Of a DNA stretch of 43,068 nucleotides, positions 7,747 to 17,804 are shown piece after piece (position 1 is the stretch's first letter; each line of letters opens with the position of its first letter). The notes beneath the pieces are model-generated. The model searched no databases. It was not told where the DNA came from and worked only from the letters and a program-made list of their open reading frames with translations. This DNA comes from Candidatus Gastranaerophilales bacterium (GTDB lineage Bacteria > Cyanobacteriota > Vampirovibrionia > Gastranaerophilales > Gastranaerophilaceae). Both the position numbers and the translations under genes were made by a program. The stretch is taken from positions 1 through 43,068 of the forward strand of contig CALVET010000020.1 in NCBI GenBank assembly GCA_944326675.1, in the 5' to 3' direction.

Positions 7747-8097
7747 ATGTATATTTTACCTGTTGATTTTATGGTTTCCCCTCGTCAAAAATTAAATTCA
7801 AAGAAATCCGTTAATAAAATAAAATTTAAAGCTTCAACAGATACAATAACAGATTCTCAAAAGCGTGAAGCAAACAGGCAAATTGATGATATTAGAAGTC
7901 AAATTCGTGATTTAGACTCAACATTGAGAAGTGATATAAGTCAAATTGATTCTGAAGAAAGACAAATTAAAGACGACGGTGCAAAACAAATTTCGGCTTT
8001 AGAAAGACAAAAAGACGATTTAAGAAATCAAACAAGCAAGGATAAGTCATCTCTTCAAAGCGAAATAACAAGTATTCAAAACCAATATCATATTTAG
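7747..8097 (+). CDS. Small coiled-coil protein of unknown function
   Basis: A 116-residue protein preceded by an excellent ribosome site (AGGAGG at 7733-7738). After a basic N-terminal segment that opens M-Y-I-L-P-V-D-F, residues from about 37 on are a highly charged helix with heptad spacing (R-Q-I-D-D-I-R-S-Q-I-R-D-L and L-E-R-Q-K-D-D-L), a probable coiled coil. There is no signal peptide or membrane segment. The next small gene has a similar opening (I-T-P-I-N-F) and a similar coiled-coil body, so the two look like distant paralogues. I do not recognise a characterised family. Confidence 0.7.
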   Translation: MYILPVDFMVSPRQKLNSKKSVNKIKFKASTDTITDSQKREANRQIDDIRSQIRDLDSTLRSDISQIDSEERQIKDDGAKQISALERQKDDLRNQTSKDKSSLQSEITSIQNQYHI

Positions 8098-8157
8098 CAA
8101 ATTATTTTCTTTTTAAGCTTTATACAATTGCAAATAGATAGTAATAAGGATGATAAT

Positions 8158-8415
8158 ATGAATATTACACCAATTAATTTTAATGCTTTTAAAGGTTCTA
8201 ATGTGAAACCTGTAAGGCCCACGAGTAAAAAATCAATAGAAAATGAGATTAGAGTTCTTGAACAAAAGAGAGATGATTTTAACAGAGATATTAGTTTACA
8301 GCAAATGTCTATATATAAACAAGCTGATGAACAAGTTGCAAAATTAAATGAAAAAGCTCTTTTGGTTGGGCTTGGTATACAAGAAAAAATAGATGCTTTA
8401 AAAGAACAATTATAA
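8158..8415 (+). CDS. Small coiled-coil protein with PINFNAFKG leader, unknown function
   Basis: An 85-residue protein. The ATG at 8158 is chosen because AAGGA precedes it at about 8145; an upstream in-frame start at 8128 would add ten poorly supported residues. The N-terminus M-N-I-T-P-I-N-F-N-A-F-K-G is followed by a basic stretch and a single long charged helix (I-E-N-E-I-R-V-L-E-Q-K-R-D-D-F). It follows a similar coiled-coil gene by about 60 bases and ends at a shared terminator, so they are probably co-transcribed. Function unknown; the leader resembles short N-terminal motifs I recall in other gut Melainabacteria proteins (unverified). Confidence 0.65.
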   Translation: MNITPINFNAFKGSNVKPVRPTSKKSIENEIRVLEQKRDDFNRDISLQQMSIYKQADEQVAKLNEKALLVGLGIQEKIDALKEQL

Positions 8416-8439
8416 AAAAAATTATATCAATATAAATTA

Positions 8440-8463
8440 AAACCCGCTTATTTAAGCGGGTTT
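8440..8463. terminator. Bidirectional terminator between the coiled-coil genes and the parvulin gene
   Basis: Perfect 11-bp stem AAACCCGCTTA / TAAGCGGGTTT (8440-8450 and 8453-8463). It lies between two convergent genes, with A-rich and T-rich flanks, so it can serve both strands. Confidence 0.8.
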
Positions 8464-8468
8464 AATAA

Positions 8469-8837
8469 TTATTTCTTATCTGTAACTTTAATTAAGTGCC
8501 AGCCGAATTGTGTTTTAACCGGATCTGATACTTTTCCAACTTCACCATCAAAAGCGGCTGTTTCAAATTCTTTAACCATCATTCCGCGGCCAAAATAGCC
8601 TAAATCTCCGCCTTGAGCTTTTGAAGGACATTGAGAATATTCTTTTGCGGCGTCTTCAAAAGAAATTTCGTTGTTGTCGATTTTAGTTTTTAAATCTTTT
8701 GCTTGCTGCTCATCTAAAACCAAAATGTGAGATGCTCTCACTTCTGTAATGTTATTGTTCATTTTTGCTCCTATCGTTTGACTGCATGTAAAAATAGCTC
8801 CTACTATTAAAACTAAAACAAGTAATAATTTTTTCAT
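8469..8837 (-). CDS. Exported parvulin-type peptidyl-prolyl isomerase (PpiC-like)
   Basis: A 122-residue protein: signal peptide ([13 protein letters not shown], about 1-24) followed by one complete parvulin domain. Domain marks: A-S-H-I-L-V (about 35-40), [13 protein letters not shown] (about 60-72), [10 protein letters not shown] (about 76-85), and the C-terminal [10 protein letters not shown]. Parvulins catalyse cis-trans isomerisation of prolyl bonds and help exported proteins fold. It lacks the long chaperone arms of PrsA and SurA, so it is a stand-alone catalytic domain. The ribosome site AAAGGAGAG precedes the ATG. A cysteine near residue 18 could make it a lipoprotein, but no clean lipobox is seen. 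Confidence 0.9.
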   Translation of the reverse strand: MKKLLLVLVLIVGAIFTCSQTIGAKMNNNITEVRASHILVLDEQQAKDLKTKIDNNEISFEDAAKEYSQCPSKAQGGDLGYFGRGMMVKEFETAAFDGEVGKVSDPVKTQFGWHLIKVTDKK

Positions 8838-8876
8838 AGTTTTTCTCTCCTTTTAATAGAATTTTACCATAAACCA

Positions 8877-8885
8877 TGTTATAAT
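8877..8885 (+). promoter_or_regulatory. Extended -10 promoter of the 6S-like RNA
   Basis: TG-T-TATAAT (TG 8877-8878, hexamer 8880-8885) places the transcription start at about 8892, exactly where the 5' strand of the RNA closing stem begins. No good -35 box is visible, which fits an extended -10 promoter. Confidence 0.65.
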
Positions 8886-8891
8886 AGTAAT

Positions 8892-9080
8892 AGCTAGCGT
8901 GGGTTTACAATTTTGTTCCTACATTTAATCTAATAGGGAGAGAATTGCTCAGTCGGCTATGCTAGGTGTTTGAAGTATACCTTGGCAAAGAAATTTGTTT
9001 TTTAAAGGAAATGGATGCACCCTGGCGCTCACCCACCTGTCATTTTGGCAGGAAACAAAATTGCTCACGTTAGCTTTTTT
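8892..9080 (+). ncRNA. ssrS: Probable 6S RNA
   Basis: An intergenic RNA of about 185 nt between two leftward genes. Its ends form a long closing stem: GCTAGCGTG (8893-8901) pairs with CACGTTAGC near 9066-9074, and CAATTTTGTT..CCT pairs with AGGAAACAAAATTG. The 3' strand ends in a T-run (9075-9080). Internal hairpins include AGGTGT..ATACCT and CCTGTC-ATTTT-GGCAGG. A long rod interrupted by a central bubble with a small 3'-side hairpin, and this length, is the 6S design, which mimics an open promoter and sequesters RNA polymerase. The 3' block GCTCACCCACCTG resembles the conserved 6S 3' region. Identity is from fold and size, not alignment. Confidence 0.6.
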
Positions 9081-9929
9081 AATTTTTTAAAATTATAATA
9101 ATTGCGCCGATAATCATAATTAAACTTCCGAGAAGTTTTTTTAGTATGTTTTTTTCTTTAAAAAATTTATATCCTAAAAATACGCTTAATATTGAAGATA
9201 ATTGAAATAAACTAAGCGCATAGCTGACATTCATAATTTTAAAAAGAACGTTTGTGCTAAATTGCATAATAACCATGGTTAGACTTAAACTAAAAATCAA
9301 ATATAGGTTATTTTTTGCTAATTTTTCAAAATTATGGTGATTTAATTTCATTATTATTAAAGAAAACAAAAAAGACGTTAAACCCCAGAAAAATAATGCC
9401 GTTAATTCATTTGAAAAAATAATCATATTTTTTATAAAAACTGCTTCTAATGAGGTAAATAAGACAGCTAAAATCCTATATTGAATATCTTTTTTAAAAA
9501 ATAATTTGTATGAAAATCCTTCGCGTGTTGTTTCAAAAATAATATAGCTGCCTAAAATTATTAAAAATATTCCCAAAAAAGCGCCCAAGGAAGGTATTTC
9601 TCTTAAAATTAAAAAAGAAAATATTAAACTAAAAATAATTTTATATGAATTAATGGGGGCTAAAATTGATAATTCGCCAAGATTTAGAGCTTTAATTTGA
9701 AAAATATTTCCGATTGCACCAATGAGCCCTGAAAATAGCGCATATTTAAAAACTTCAATATTTGAAAAATTAAAAAATTTAGCTCCCAAAAGGCAAAATA
9801 AGGTTAAAATAAAATAGCAAATTGTATTAATATAACTTGCGCTAAAACTTTTCGAGAGTTTTTTTTGAAAAACTCCCGAAAATGAATTAGAAAATATTCT
9901 TATTAATACTAAACTAATGATTAAAATCA

Positions 9930-9930
<1 letters not shown>
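9079..9930 (-). CDS. EamA-type drug/metabolite transporter (DMT superfamily)
   Basis: A 283-residue protein of about ten hydrophobic helices in two similar halves, the EamA arrangement. The first half ends in I-L-A-P-I-N-S-Y-K-I-I-F-S-L and F-L-G-I-F-L-I-I-L-G-S-Y-I-I-F; the second half ends with S-I-L-S-V-F-L-G-Y-K-F-F-K-E-K and a C-terminal G-A-I-I-I-I-L. Substrates of the family are varied (amino acids, metabolites, drugs) and cannot be read here. Its ATG overlaps the gyrB stop by one base (TAATG), so it is translationally coupled to gyrB. Its stop codon abuts the 3' end of the opposing 6S-like RNA. Confidence 0.85.
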
Positions 9931-12416
<2,486 letters not shown>

Positions 12417-12510
12417 CTATAAAAAGGAATATATATGCAAAAGATTAATATTTTTGTGGCTTAACAATATCTGAAATTTATTTTATTATAATAAAAAAGG
12501 AGTAAGCATA

Positions 12511-13395
12511 ATGGATAAAAAATTTAAATTGGATAAAGAAAAATGCATCAAATGCCATCTTTGCATTAATGATTGCACAACAGGCGCAATAGGATTGGAT
12601 GAAGAAGGTTATCCGAAATTGCTTAATCCTCTAAAATGCATTAAATGCCAGCATTGTTTGGCAATTTGCCCAAAAGGTGCTATTTCAATTTTAGGAAAAG
12701 AAGCAAAAAATTCCTCTGAAATCAAGCAAATAAATTCTGATGATTTATTGAATTTAATTCAGTCAAGAAGAAGTATAAGACAATATAAAAAAATTAACGT
12801 TGCAAAGGGTGAAATTGAAAAATTAAAACAGATGTTAAATTACACCCCCACGGGCTGCAATAATCATAAATTGCATTTTTCAATTATAGATGATGTTGAA
12901 GTTATGGACGATTTCAGGACTCAAGTTAATTCGAAATTGATTAATTTGTTGAATAAAAAGCCTTTTAAATTTTTATCGGATAAATTAAATAAATTTTCTA
13001 AATATAAAAATGCGCTGCAAAATGGAGATGATGTAATTTTCAGAAATGCTCCGCATTTGATTGCGGTAAGTGCTCCGATTAACGCACCATGTCCTATTCA
13101 AGATGGTATTATAGCTCTATCATATTTTGAATTGTATGCTCAAAGTCTTAATATTGGAACTTTGTGGTGCGGATTTTGTCAGGCGATTTTAAAATTATTC
13201 CCTGAATTTTGCGAATATTTGCAAATTCCAAAAGGTTATGCTCCAATTTATGTCATGCTTTTTGGTTATAGCGATGTTAAATATTCAAGGACAATTCAGC
13301 CTATGGAATATGATTTTACAACAATAATTAAACATCAAAATGAAGTAACTTTTCTAGATAAATTAAAAAGAACATTTTGGAATTTAATCAGATAA
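12511..13395 (+). CDS. Ferredoxin-nitroreductase fusion protein
   Basis: A 294-residue fusion. Residues 1-60 hold two [4Fe-4S] motifs, C12-x2-C15-x2-C18-x3-C22 and C43-x2-C46-x2-C49-x3-C53. From about 80 on it is an FMN-dependent nitroreductase domain: R-R-S-I-R-Q-Y (about 87-93), then T-P-T-G-C-N-N-H, D-G-I-I-A-L-S-Y and G-T-L-W-C-G. Such fusions occur in anaerobes and are thought to let ferredoxin feed electrons to the flavin; the natural acceptor is unknown. A good ribosome site (AAGGAG) precedes the ATG. The gene stands alone between divergent gyrB and a convergent gene. The KOR operon at 25604-28305 would be one source of reduced ferredoxin (inference). Confidence 0.9.
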   Translation: MDKKFKLDKEKCIKCHLCINDCTTGAIGLDEEGYPKLLNPLKCIKCQHCLAICPKGAISILGKEAKNSSEIKQINSDDLLNLIQSRRSIRQYKKINVAKGEIEKLKQMLNYTPTGCNNHKLHFSIIDDVEVMDDFRTQVNSKLINLLNKKPFKFLSDKLNKFSKYKNALQNGDDVIFRNAPHLIAVSAPINAPCPIQDGIIALSYFELYAQSLNIGTLWCGFCQAILKLFPEFCEYLQIPKGYAPIYVMLFGYSDVKYSRTIQPMEYDFTTIIKHQNEVTFLDKLKRTFWNLIR

Positions 13396-13396
13396 A

Positions 13397-14869
13397 TTAA
13401 GCATAAACGTAAGGCGGGCCGTTTTTGATTTCTATTAAAATGTTTTCCGCTAATTCTTTTAATTCTTCTTTTGGTTTACCCTTGTTTAGTTGATAATTAA
13501 AATTATCAATCAAAGGGTTTATTGCGCTTAATTTTTTGGCTTTAAAATTATTAATTTCAACATCAACCAATCTTTTTCTTAAGTTGAGCTCGCTTTTTGA
13601 ATTTTCTCTGTTTACCGTGACATCTTTAACGGCTTGAGCTGCAGATTTTGCAATATAGCTCATGGAGCTTATTAAACAAAAGGACAGAAAGAGATATTTA
13701 TTAAATTTATTTTCAGGATTTAAAATCCAATTATACAGATGCCCTCTTTCTTCGTTAATGTAGCAATAATATTGAATTTTTTCGCTTATACCGCCAAAAG
13801 CTTCGGGGGCTTGGGCGTAGATTTGTGCTTCTTTTATTTCTTTTGTTGCTTTTAAAATTTCATCAGGTGTTATTCCTTTGATTTTAGAAAGATTATCTTT
13901 GATTGTTTCGTCTTTTGCATTAATTACTTTTAAAATATTAATCATGTTTTTAATTGCAGAGGGTTTATCTTTCATTTGGATAATGGATGAAATTTTATTT
14001 TTAATTTCGGAATCTTCATATTTTTGAACGAAAGTATCGAGATTTTTTATTGTTTTTTGATAATTTTTAAATATACCTAAAGCAATTCCTGTGATGCCTG
14101 TTATTCCCAATATTCCTAAGATTATTTCTTTTTTTAATTTGGAATTTTTCTTTTCTTTATTTTTACCTTTAAATTTAATATCATTATTTGATAATGAAGT
14201 TTGAAAATATTTTGAAGTATCCGATAAAAGATTATTTACTATACTTAATTTTCCGCTAAAAGCGTCTTTTTCAACTTCAATCAGATTTTCTTGCAAGTCA
14301 TGTTCTGTGTTGCAATTTTGTTTTTTAATCCAGACTTCTTTAATTCCGTCAATTAAATTTTTTGAAACCAAAGTAACACCGCTCATTAATAAAACGCCGA
14401 CTAATCCTAAAATATTTTTTGCATTCGGTTCTCTTAGCGCACGATACATTGCAAAATGAGGTTCTTCTAAAATATTTATGTTTCTTGCTAAATCTCCGGG
14501 GCGCACTATATCATTTTTGTTTGCCATGACAAAGGAATATTTTTTAATTGCAAAACTTATTCCGACTAAACTCAATAAACCTGCTCCTGCTGTAATTAAA
14601 ATGGGTTTTAAGGCGTTTTTGGCGTTGAATATTTCTTCTTTATTTGAACTGGTATCATTTTTTTTGGGTTCTTCAAAAATTAATAAATTTCTTGAAATTT
14701 CATCAAAATTAGAAAAGTCATCTTTTTCGTCTTGTTTTTTTATATAGTTATTTAACAGCACTCCTTTTATTGTATCGGAGTTTTGCTGGTGTTCTTTTTT
14801 AAAAGATGAATTACTTTTTATTTGTTGATTTATTTGTTTTCTGTAGGTTTCAAATGAGCTTGTTTTCAT
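13397..14869 (-). CDS. Membrane protein of unknown function with an internal duplication
   Basis: A 490-residue protein with no family I recognise. Hydrophobic segments lie near 89-108, 152-169, 248-267 and 391-405. Two stretches are copies of each other: about 139-217 and about 376-456, sharing Y-x5-P, K-x6-K-[ED]-V and L-x3-L-[IV]-[ED]-V-E-x3-F-x-x-K followed by L-S-x-[IV]-N-x-L. Each copy has a membrane segment, then a charged helix. The first 85 residues are polar and probably disordered. The ATG lies inside the end of the upstream gene (20-base overlap) behind GGAAGAAG, so the two are co-translated. It is convergent with, and one base from, the nitroreductase gene. Confidence 0.7.
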   Translation of the reverse strand: MKTSSFETYRKQINQQIKSNSSFKKEHQQNSDTIKGVLLNNYIKKQDEKDDFSNFDEISRNLLIFEEPKKNDTSSNKEEIFNAKNALKPILITAGAGLLSLVGISFAIKKYSFVMANKNDIVRPGDLARNINILEEPHFAMYRALREPNAKNILGLVGVLLMSGVTLVSKNLIDGIKEVWIKKQNCNTEHDLQENLIEVEKDAFSGKLSIVNNLLSDTSKYFQTSLSNNDIKFKGKNKEKKNSKLKKEIILGILGITGITGIALGIFKNYQKTIKNLDTFVQKYEDSEIKNKISSIIQMKDKPSAIKNMINILKVINAKDETIKDNLSKIKGITPDEILKATKEIKEAQIYAQAPEAFGGISEKIQYYCYINEERGHLYNWILNPENKFNKYLFLSFCLISSMSYIAKSAAQAVKDVTVNRENSKSELNLRKRLVDVEINNFKAKKLSAINPLIDNFNYQLNKGKPKEELKELAENILIEIKNGPPYVYA

Positions 14870-15542
14870 TTTCTTCTTCCTTGGGTGTGTGCTTTTTTCT
14901 AAATATTCCTTTTATAACTTTTCTTAGTTCTCTTAGTTTGAGTTTTTCGATTTCTTCATTTTCTTCTTTATTTTCTTCTTCTTCAGTAAATAAAGACAAA
15001 AACAATTTTATCGGTTTTTTTAGTTTGTTTTCAATTTGAAAATTAATAAAATTTTTAATTTCACCTAAAACAGACGCCATTTTCTCGCTGACTGAGGAAA
15101 TAAAGTTTGAAATTGAAGTTTGAACATTTTTTATAATTTCAGGTATTTTTGAAATCATATTCAAAATCGGTTTTATAATAGTGTTTGTAAAAATTTTAAT
15201 CGGGATTTTTATAATTTGAGGCATGGTTTCAATTTTTTGAATAAAATCGTTAATATTTTTTGATATTTTATCTAATCCTGCCATCATTCTGTTTAAAAGA
15301 AGCTGGTTTTTAGCTTGTTCAATTTTGTCCAGTTTTTCTTGAATTTTGGCTTCTTTTCTTGCTTGTATTCGATGCCATTGCGCTAAACATTCATTGTAGC
15401 TCATCTCTCCTGCTACTCTTGGTTTATTTTTATCTTGTTTTGAACTTCCTCCCATGCCTGAGCAAATCGGGCATGCGCCCAAGGGAAAGCCGTGAGGGCA
15501 TTTATTGTTGTTTTGTACTTGTTGTGTGTAGTTTGCTTGCAA
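14850..15542 (-). CDS. Unknown protein with CPHG...CPICSGMG zinc-knuckle-like motif
   Basis: A 230-residue protein starting at a TTG (15542) with AAGGAG four bases upstream. Near the N-terminus it has C15-P-H17-G, then C24-P-I-C27-S-G-M-G, a plausible Cys/His metal site. The middle is a charged helix (about 50-85), followed by proline-broken amphipathic helices (about 105-165) and a glutamate-rich then basic tail. There is no signal peptide. It overlaps the 490-residue gene by 20 bases and probably acts with it. I recall similar CPHG..CPICSGM openings in hypothetical proteins of gut Melainabacteria; no function is known to me. The 174-base gap upstream holds only weak inverted repeats. Confidence 0.65.
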   Translation of the reverse strand: MQANYTQQVQNNNKCPHGFPLGACPICSGMGGSSKQDKNKPRVAGEMSYNECLAQWHRIQARKEAKIQEKLDKIEQAKNQLLLNRMMAGLDKISKNINDFIQKIETMPQIIKIPIKIFTNTIIKPILNMISKIPEIIKNVQTSISNFISSVSEKMASVLGEIKNFINFQIENKLKKPIKLFLSLFTEEEENKEENEEIEKLKLRELRKVIKGIFRKKHTPKEEENENKLI

Positions 15543-15716
15543 AATACTCCTTAATGGAGCAAAACCGTACGCGAATTAAACAGAAATTTCAGGTTTCGCA
15601 AAATTTCTAAATTTTCAGTTTTCCGACTATACGGCTGCGCCCCAGTTGAGGAATTACACCTCTATTTCCTGTTATTTATTATTAATAGAAAAAGTTTAAC
15701 ATAAATAAATTAAAAT

Positions 15717-16193
15717 TTAAAATTCTTCATCCGAAAAAGAGTCATCTTCTTCTGAATCATCAACAGGCACCCTTATTTCAACGCCCATTTCCGTTAAAAT
15801 ATCTCTTGCTTTCGGACCGTAGGCAGTTTCTGAGAAATTCTCAAGAATTGTTTGATAGCAGCTTATTGCTTCTTTTTCTTGTCCTCTTAATCTGTAGATA
15901 TTTCCGATTTTATAATACAAAGGGGCAAAACTTGCTTCGCTTAAAATGTCCATTTGTTCATCAAGTTGTAATTTTAAACCTATTAATTGATTGGCGTCAC
16001 TTGGGGTATAGAGTTCCTTTTCGTAGATTTTTTTTGTTAAGTTATCTACTTTTGTTGTCATATCTTGGATAAATTCTTGGCTTACACCCTTTTTTTGAAC
16101 CGTTTTTTTTGCAGCGTCAGCAGGAAGCGCTTGATTTAAAACAAGTGCAACAATGAATAAAAATAATACTAAAACTGATAAAGCTTGTTTCAA
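15717..16193 (-). CDS. Exported TPR-like protein
   Basis: A 158-residue protein with a signal peptide (M-K-Q-A-L-S-V-L-V-L-F-L-F-I-V-A-L-V-L, cleavage plausible after A-D-A near 27). The mature part has paired helices with a tetratricopeptide pattern, Y-Y-K-I-G-N-I-Y-R-L-R-G-Q-E-K-E-A-I-S-C-Y-Q (about 93-114), followed by E-T-A-Y-G-P-K-A-R-D-I-L, and ends in a strongly acidic tail. TPR modules bind other proteins, and the partner cannot be read from the sequence. It is a single gene with no obvious operon partner. Confidence 0.7.
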   Translation of the reverse strand: MKQALSVLVLFLFIVALVLNQALPADAAKKTVQKKGVSQEFIQDMTTKVDNLTKKIYEKELYTPSDANQLIGLKLQLDEQMDILSEASFAPLYYKIGNIYRLRGQEKEAISCYQTILENFSETAYGPKARDILTEMGVEIRVPVDDSEEDDSFSDEEF

Positions 16194-16252
16194 ACTAATC
16201 CTCCCACATTATTATCTTACAATGATTTATTAAAAATTCCTCAATCTCAGGG

Positions 16253-16280
16253 TTGAAATTTATTTAAAATTAATTAAAAT
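16253..16280 (+). promoter_or_regulatory. Promoter placing the transcript start at the ATG (16288)
   Basis: TTGAAA (16253-16258), a 16-base spacer and TAAAAT (16275-16280). The hexamer ends seven bases before the ATG at 16288, and no Shine-Dalgarno sequence is present, so the mRNA is predicted to be leaderless. Confidence 0.5.
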
Positions 16281-16287
16281 CATAGAT

Positions 16288-16779
16288 ATGAAAAAAATAT
16301 TTTTAGTTTTAATATTAATGTTTTTTGTTTTTGCAAATGCAAATGTTCTTAAAGGCGGGGTGTCCGAGGAATATATTCCTAAAGGTTTTTTTGGCTCTTG
16401 GGGAGTAATATCTAAAATGAGTTCATCAAATAACCCTGTGGTTTTTAACCAAGAAAGCAGAGATATTTGGAATTTATCGGGGCATGACGATATTCTTATA
16501 TTAGAAAACCTTGAAAGCGGAGCGCATTCTGAGATTAAAATTAAAGAAAAAGTTTCAGATAAAAGAACCTTAAAATTTTCAAGACAAAAAGAAGTTAAAA
16601 CCACAGACGGCAAAAAAATATATAAAGAAACAGTTGAATTTACTTTGTTAGGGAATAATTTTTCCGGAACGGACGATTTTATAATTGAACATTATAACGA
16701 AGAAAATAAATTGATAAAAAAAGATGAAGCAAGATATTCTGTTGCAGGGGTTAGAATTTCAGGGCAAGATCCGAATTAA
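16288..16779 (+). CDS. Exported protein of unknown function
   Basis: A 163-residue protein with a clear signal peptide (M-K-K-I-F-L-V-L-I-L-M-F-F-V-F-A-N-A, cleavage likely near 18-20). The rest is rich in beta-type alternation (I-L-I-L-E-N-L, T-L-K-F-S-R, V-E-F-T-L-L-G-N-N-F-S-G) with a glycine/tryptophan block F-F-G-S-W-G-V near 34-40, suggesting a small beta-barrel or sandwich domain in the periplasm. No family is recognised. Its 3' end overlaps the convergent radical SAM gene by 29 bases. The start is supported by the signal peptide and by a promoter exactly upstream, not by a ribosome site. Confidence 0.65.
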   Translation: MKKIFLVLILMFFVFANANVLKGGVSEEYIPKGFFGSWGVISKMSSSNNPVVFNQESRDIWNLSGHDDILILENLESGAHSEIKIKEKVSDKRTLKFSRQKEVKTTDGKKIYKETVEFTLLGNNFSGTDDFIIEHYNEENKLIKKDEARYSVAGVRISGQDPN

Positions 16780-17674
16780 ATTTATCTCCCTGATAGGCAT
16801 TTCTTTGAATCATCATTTTATCTATCATATTTAAAATCTCAAAACGTCTGTTAACCCATTTTGGTTCAAGAGTGGTTTCGCTGTAGCCCGTTCCTGCTAT
16901 TCTTTGAATAGTGCAATTTTTAGGCAAAATTTCTAACATATCACAAATTAAATCGCAATATTGTTCCATAGTCATTAAATAAAATTTTTCTTTTTCATAA
17001 ATTTTAGCTAAAGGTGAATCTTTTAAAACGGTCAGCATGTGAATTTTTATGCCGTCTATATTAAGCTCGCTTAATTTTTTAATGGTTTCTAACATCATTT
17101 CTTTGTTTTCGTTGGGAAAACCTAAAATAACATGAGCACAAACTTTTATTCCTCTTTTTTTGGTTTCAATGACTGCATTTTTAAAACAATTATAATCATG
17201 ACCCCGATTTATTAATTTTAAGGTTTCATCATGCGCACTTTGTAAGCCATATTCAATCCAAGGGTGTTTGTATGATGCAATTAAATCAAGCTTTTGGTTG
17301 TCAACGCAATCAGGGCGAGTTCCTATTGAAATAGAAACAATTTTGTCGTTTATAAAAACACTGTCATAAATTTCTTTTAATTTTTCAATAGGGGCATAAG
17401 TATTAGAGTATGATTGAAAATAAGCCATAAAGGCTTCAGCTTTAAATTGATGATTTAATTTTTCCATGCTTTTTTCAATTTGTTCTTGAATGGATAATTT
17501 TTTATCGTTACATCTTGAAAAACTGCCGACTTCATCACAAAAAATGCAACCGCCTTTTGATATTGTTCCGTCTCGATTAGGACAATAAAAACCCGCATCA
17601 AGCGTTATTTTATAGACTTTTTTTGAAAATGTATTTTTAAGGTATTCGCTAAAAGGATAGTATCTTTTTTCCAT
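16751..17674 (-). CDS. Radical SAM protein, YhcC-like (TIGR01212) family
   Basis: A 307-residue radical SAM enzyme. The cluster ligands are C31, C43 and C46 in Y-C-P-N-R-D-G-T-x5-G-G-C-I-F-C. This wide C-x11-C-x2-C spacing, together with the opening R-Y-Y-P-F-S-E-Y-L, is diagnostic of the YhcC group. Later blocks include Q-S-Y-S-N-T-Y-A-P, S-I-G-T-R-P-D-C, Y-G-L-Q-S-A-H-D and H-V-I-L-G-F-P-N-E. The reaction of the family is not known to me with confidence; the fold places it near coproporphyrinogen-oxidase- and Elp3-like radical SAM proteins. A TAAAAT box ends six bases before the ATG with no ribosome site, so translation may be leaderless. Confidence 0.85.
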   Translation of the reverse strand: MEKRYYPFSEYLKNTFSKKVYKITLDAGFYCPNRDGTISKGGCIFCDEVGSFSRCNDKKLSIQEQIEKSMEKLNHQFKAEAFMAYFQSYSNTYAPIEKLKEIYDSVFINDKIVSISIGTRPDCVDNQKLDLIASYKHPWIEYGLQSAHDETLKLINRGHDYNCFKNAVIETKKRGIKVCAHVILGFPNENKEMMLETIKKLSELNIDGIKIHMLTVLKDSPLAKIYEKEKFYLMTMEQYCDLICDMLEILPKNCTIQRIAGTGYSETTLEPKWVNRRFEILNMIDKMMIQRNAYQGDKFNSDLALKF

Positions 17675-17804
17675 AAAAATATTTTATTACAAAATTTTTT
17701 GAACAAATCTTTTTGTCTGTCGTTACATTTGATATACATTAATTTAATGATGTAAAATGTTTTTGGGTTGCGCTAAAATCTTTGGAATAGTTGGAGAGTC
17801 ATTT

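Noticed and set aside
9758..9778. Possible promoter inside the EamA gene
   Set aside because: AT-rich matches of this quality are expected by chance at about 30% GC, and the gene overlaps the gyrB stop, so it is better explained as coupled.
14806..15039. Plus-strand serine/phenylalanine-rich frame
   Set aside because: It is the mirror of the glutamate/lysine-rich tail of the minus-strand gene; no start signal.
15543..15716. Possible structured RNA upstream of the CPHG protein
   Set aside because: Only short imperfect complementary stretches (for example GCGAA..TTCGC) without promoter or T-run; below the level I would report as a feature.
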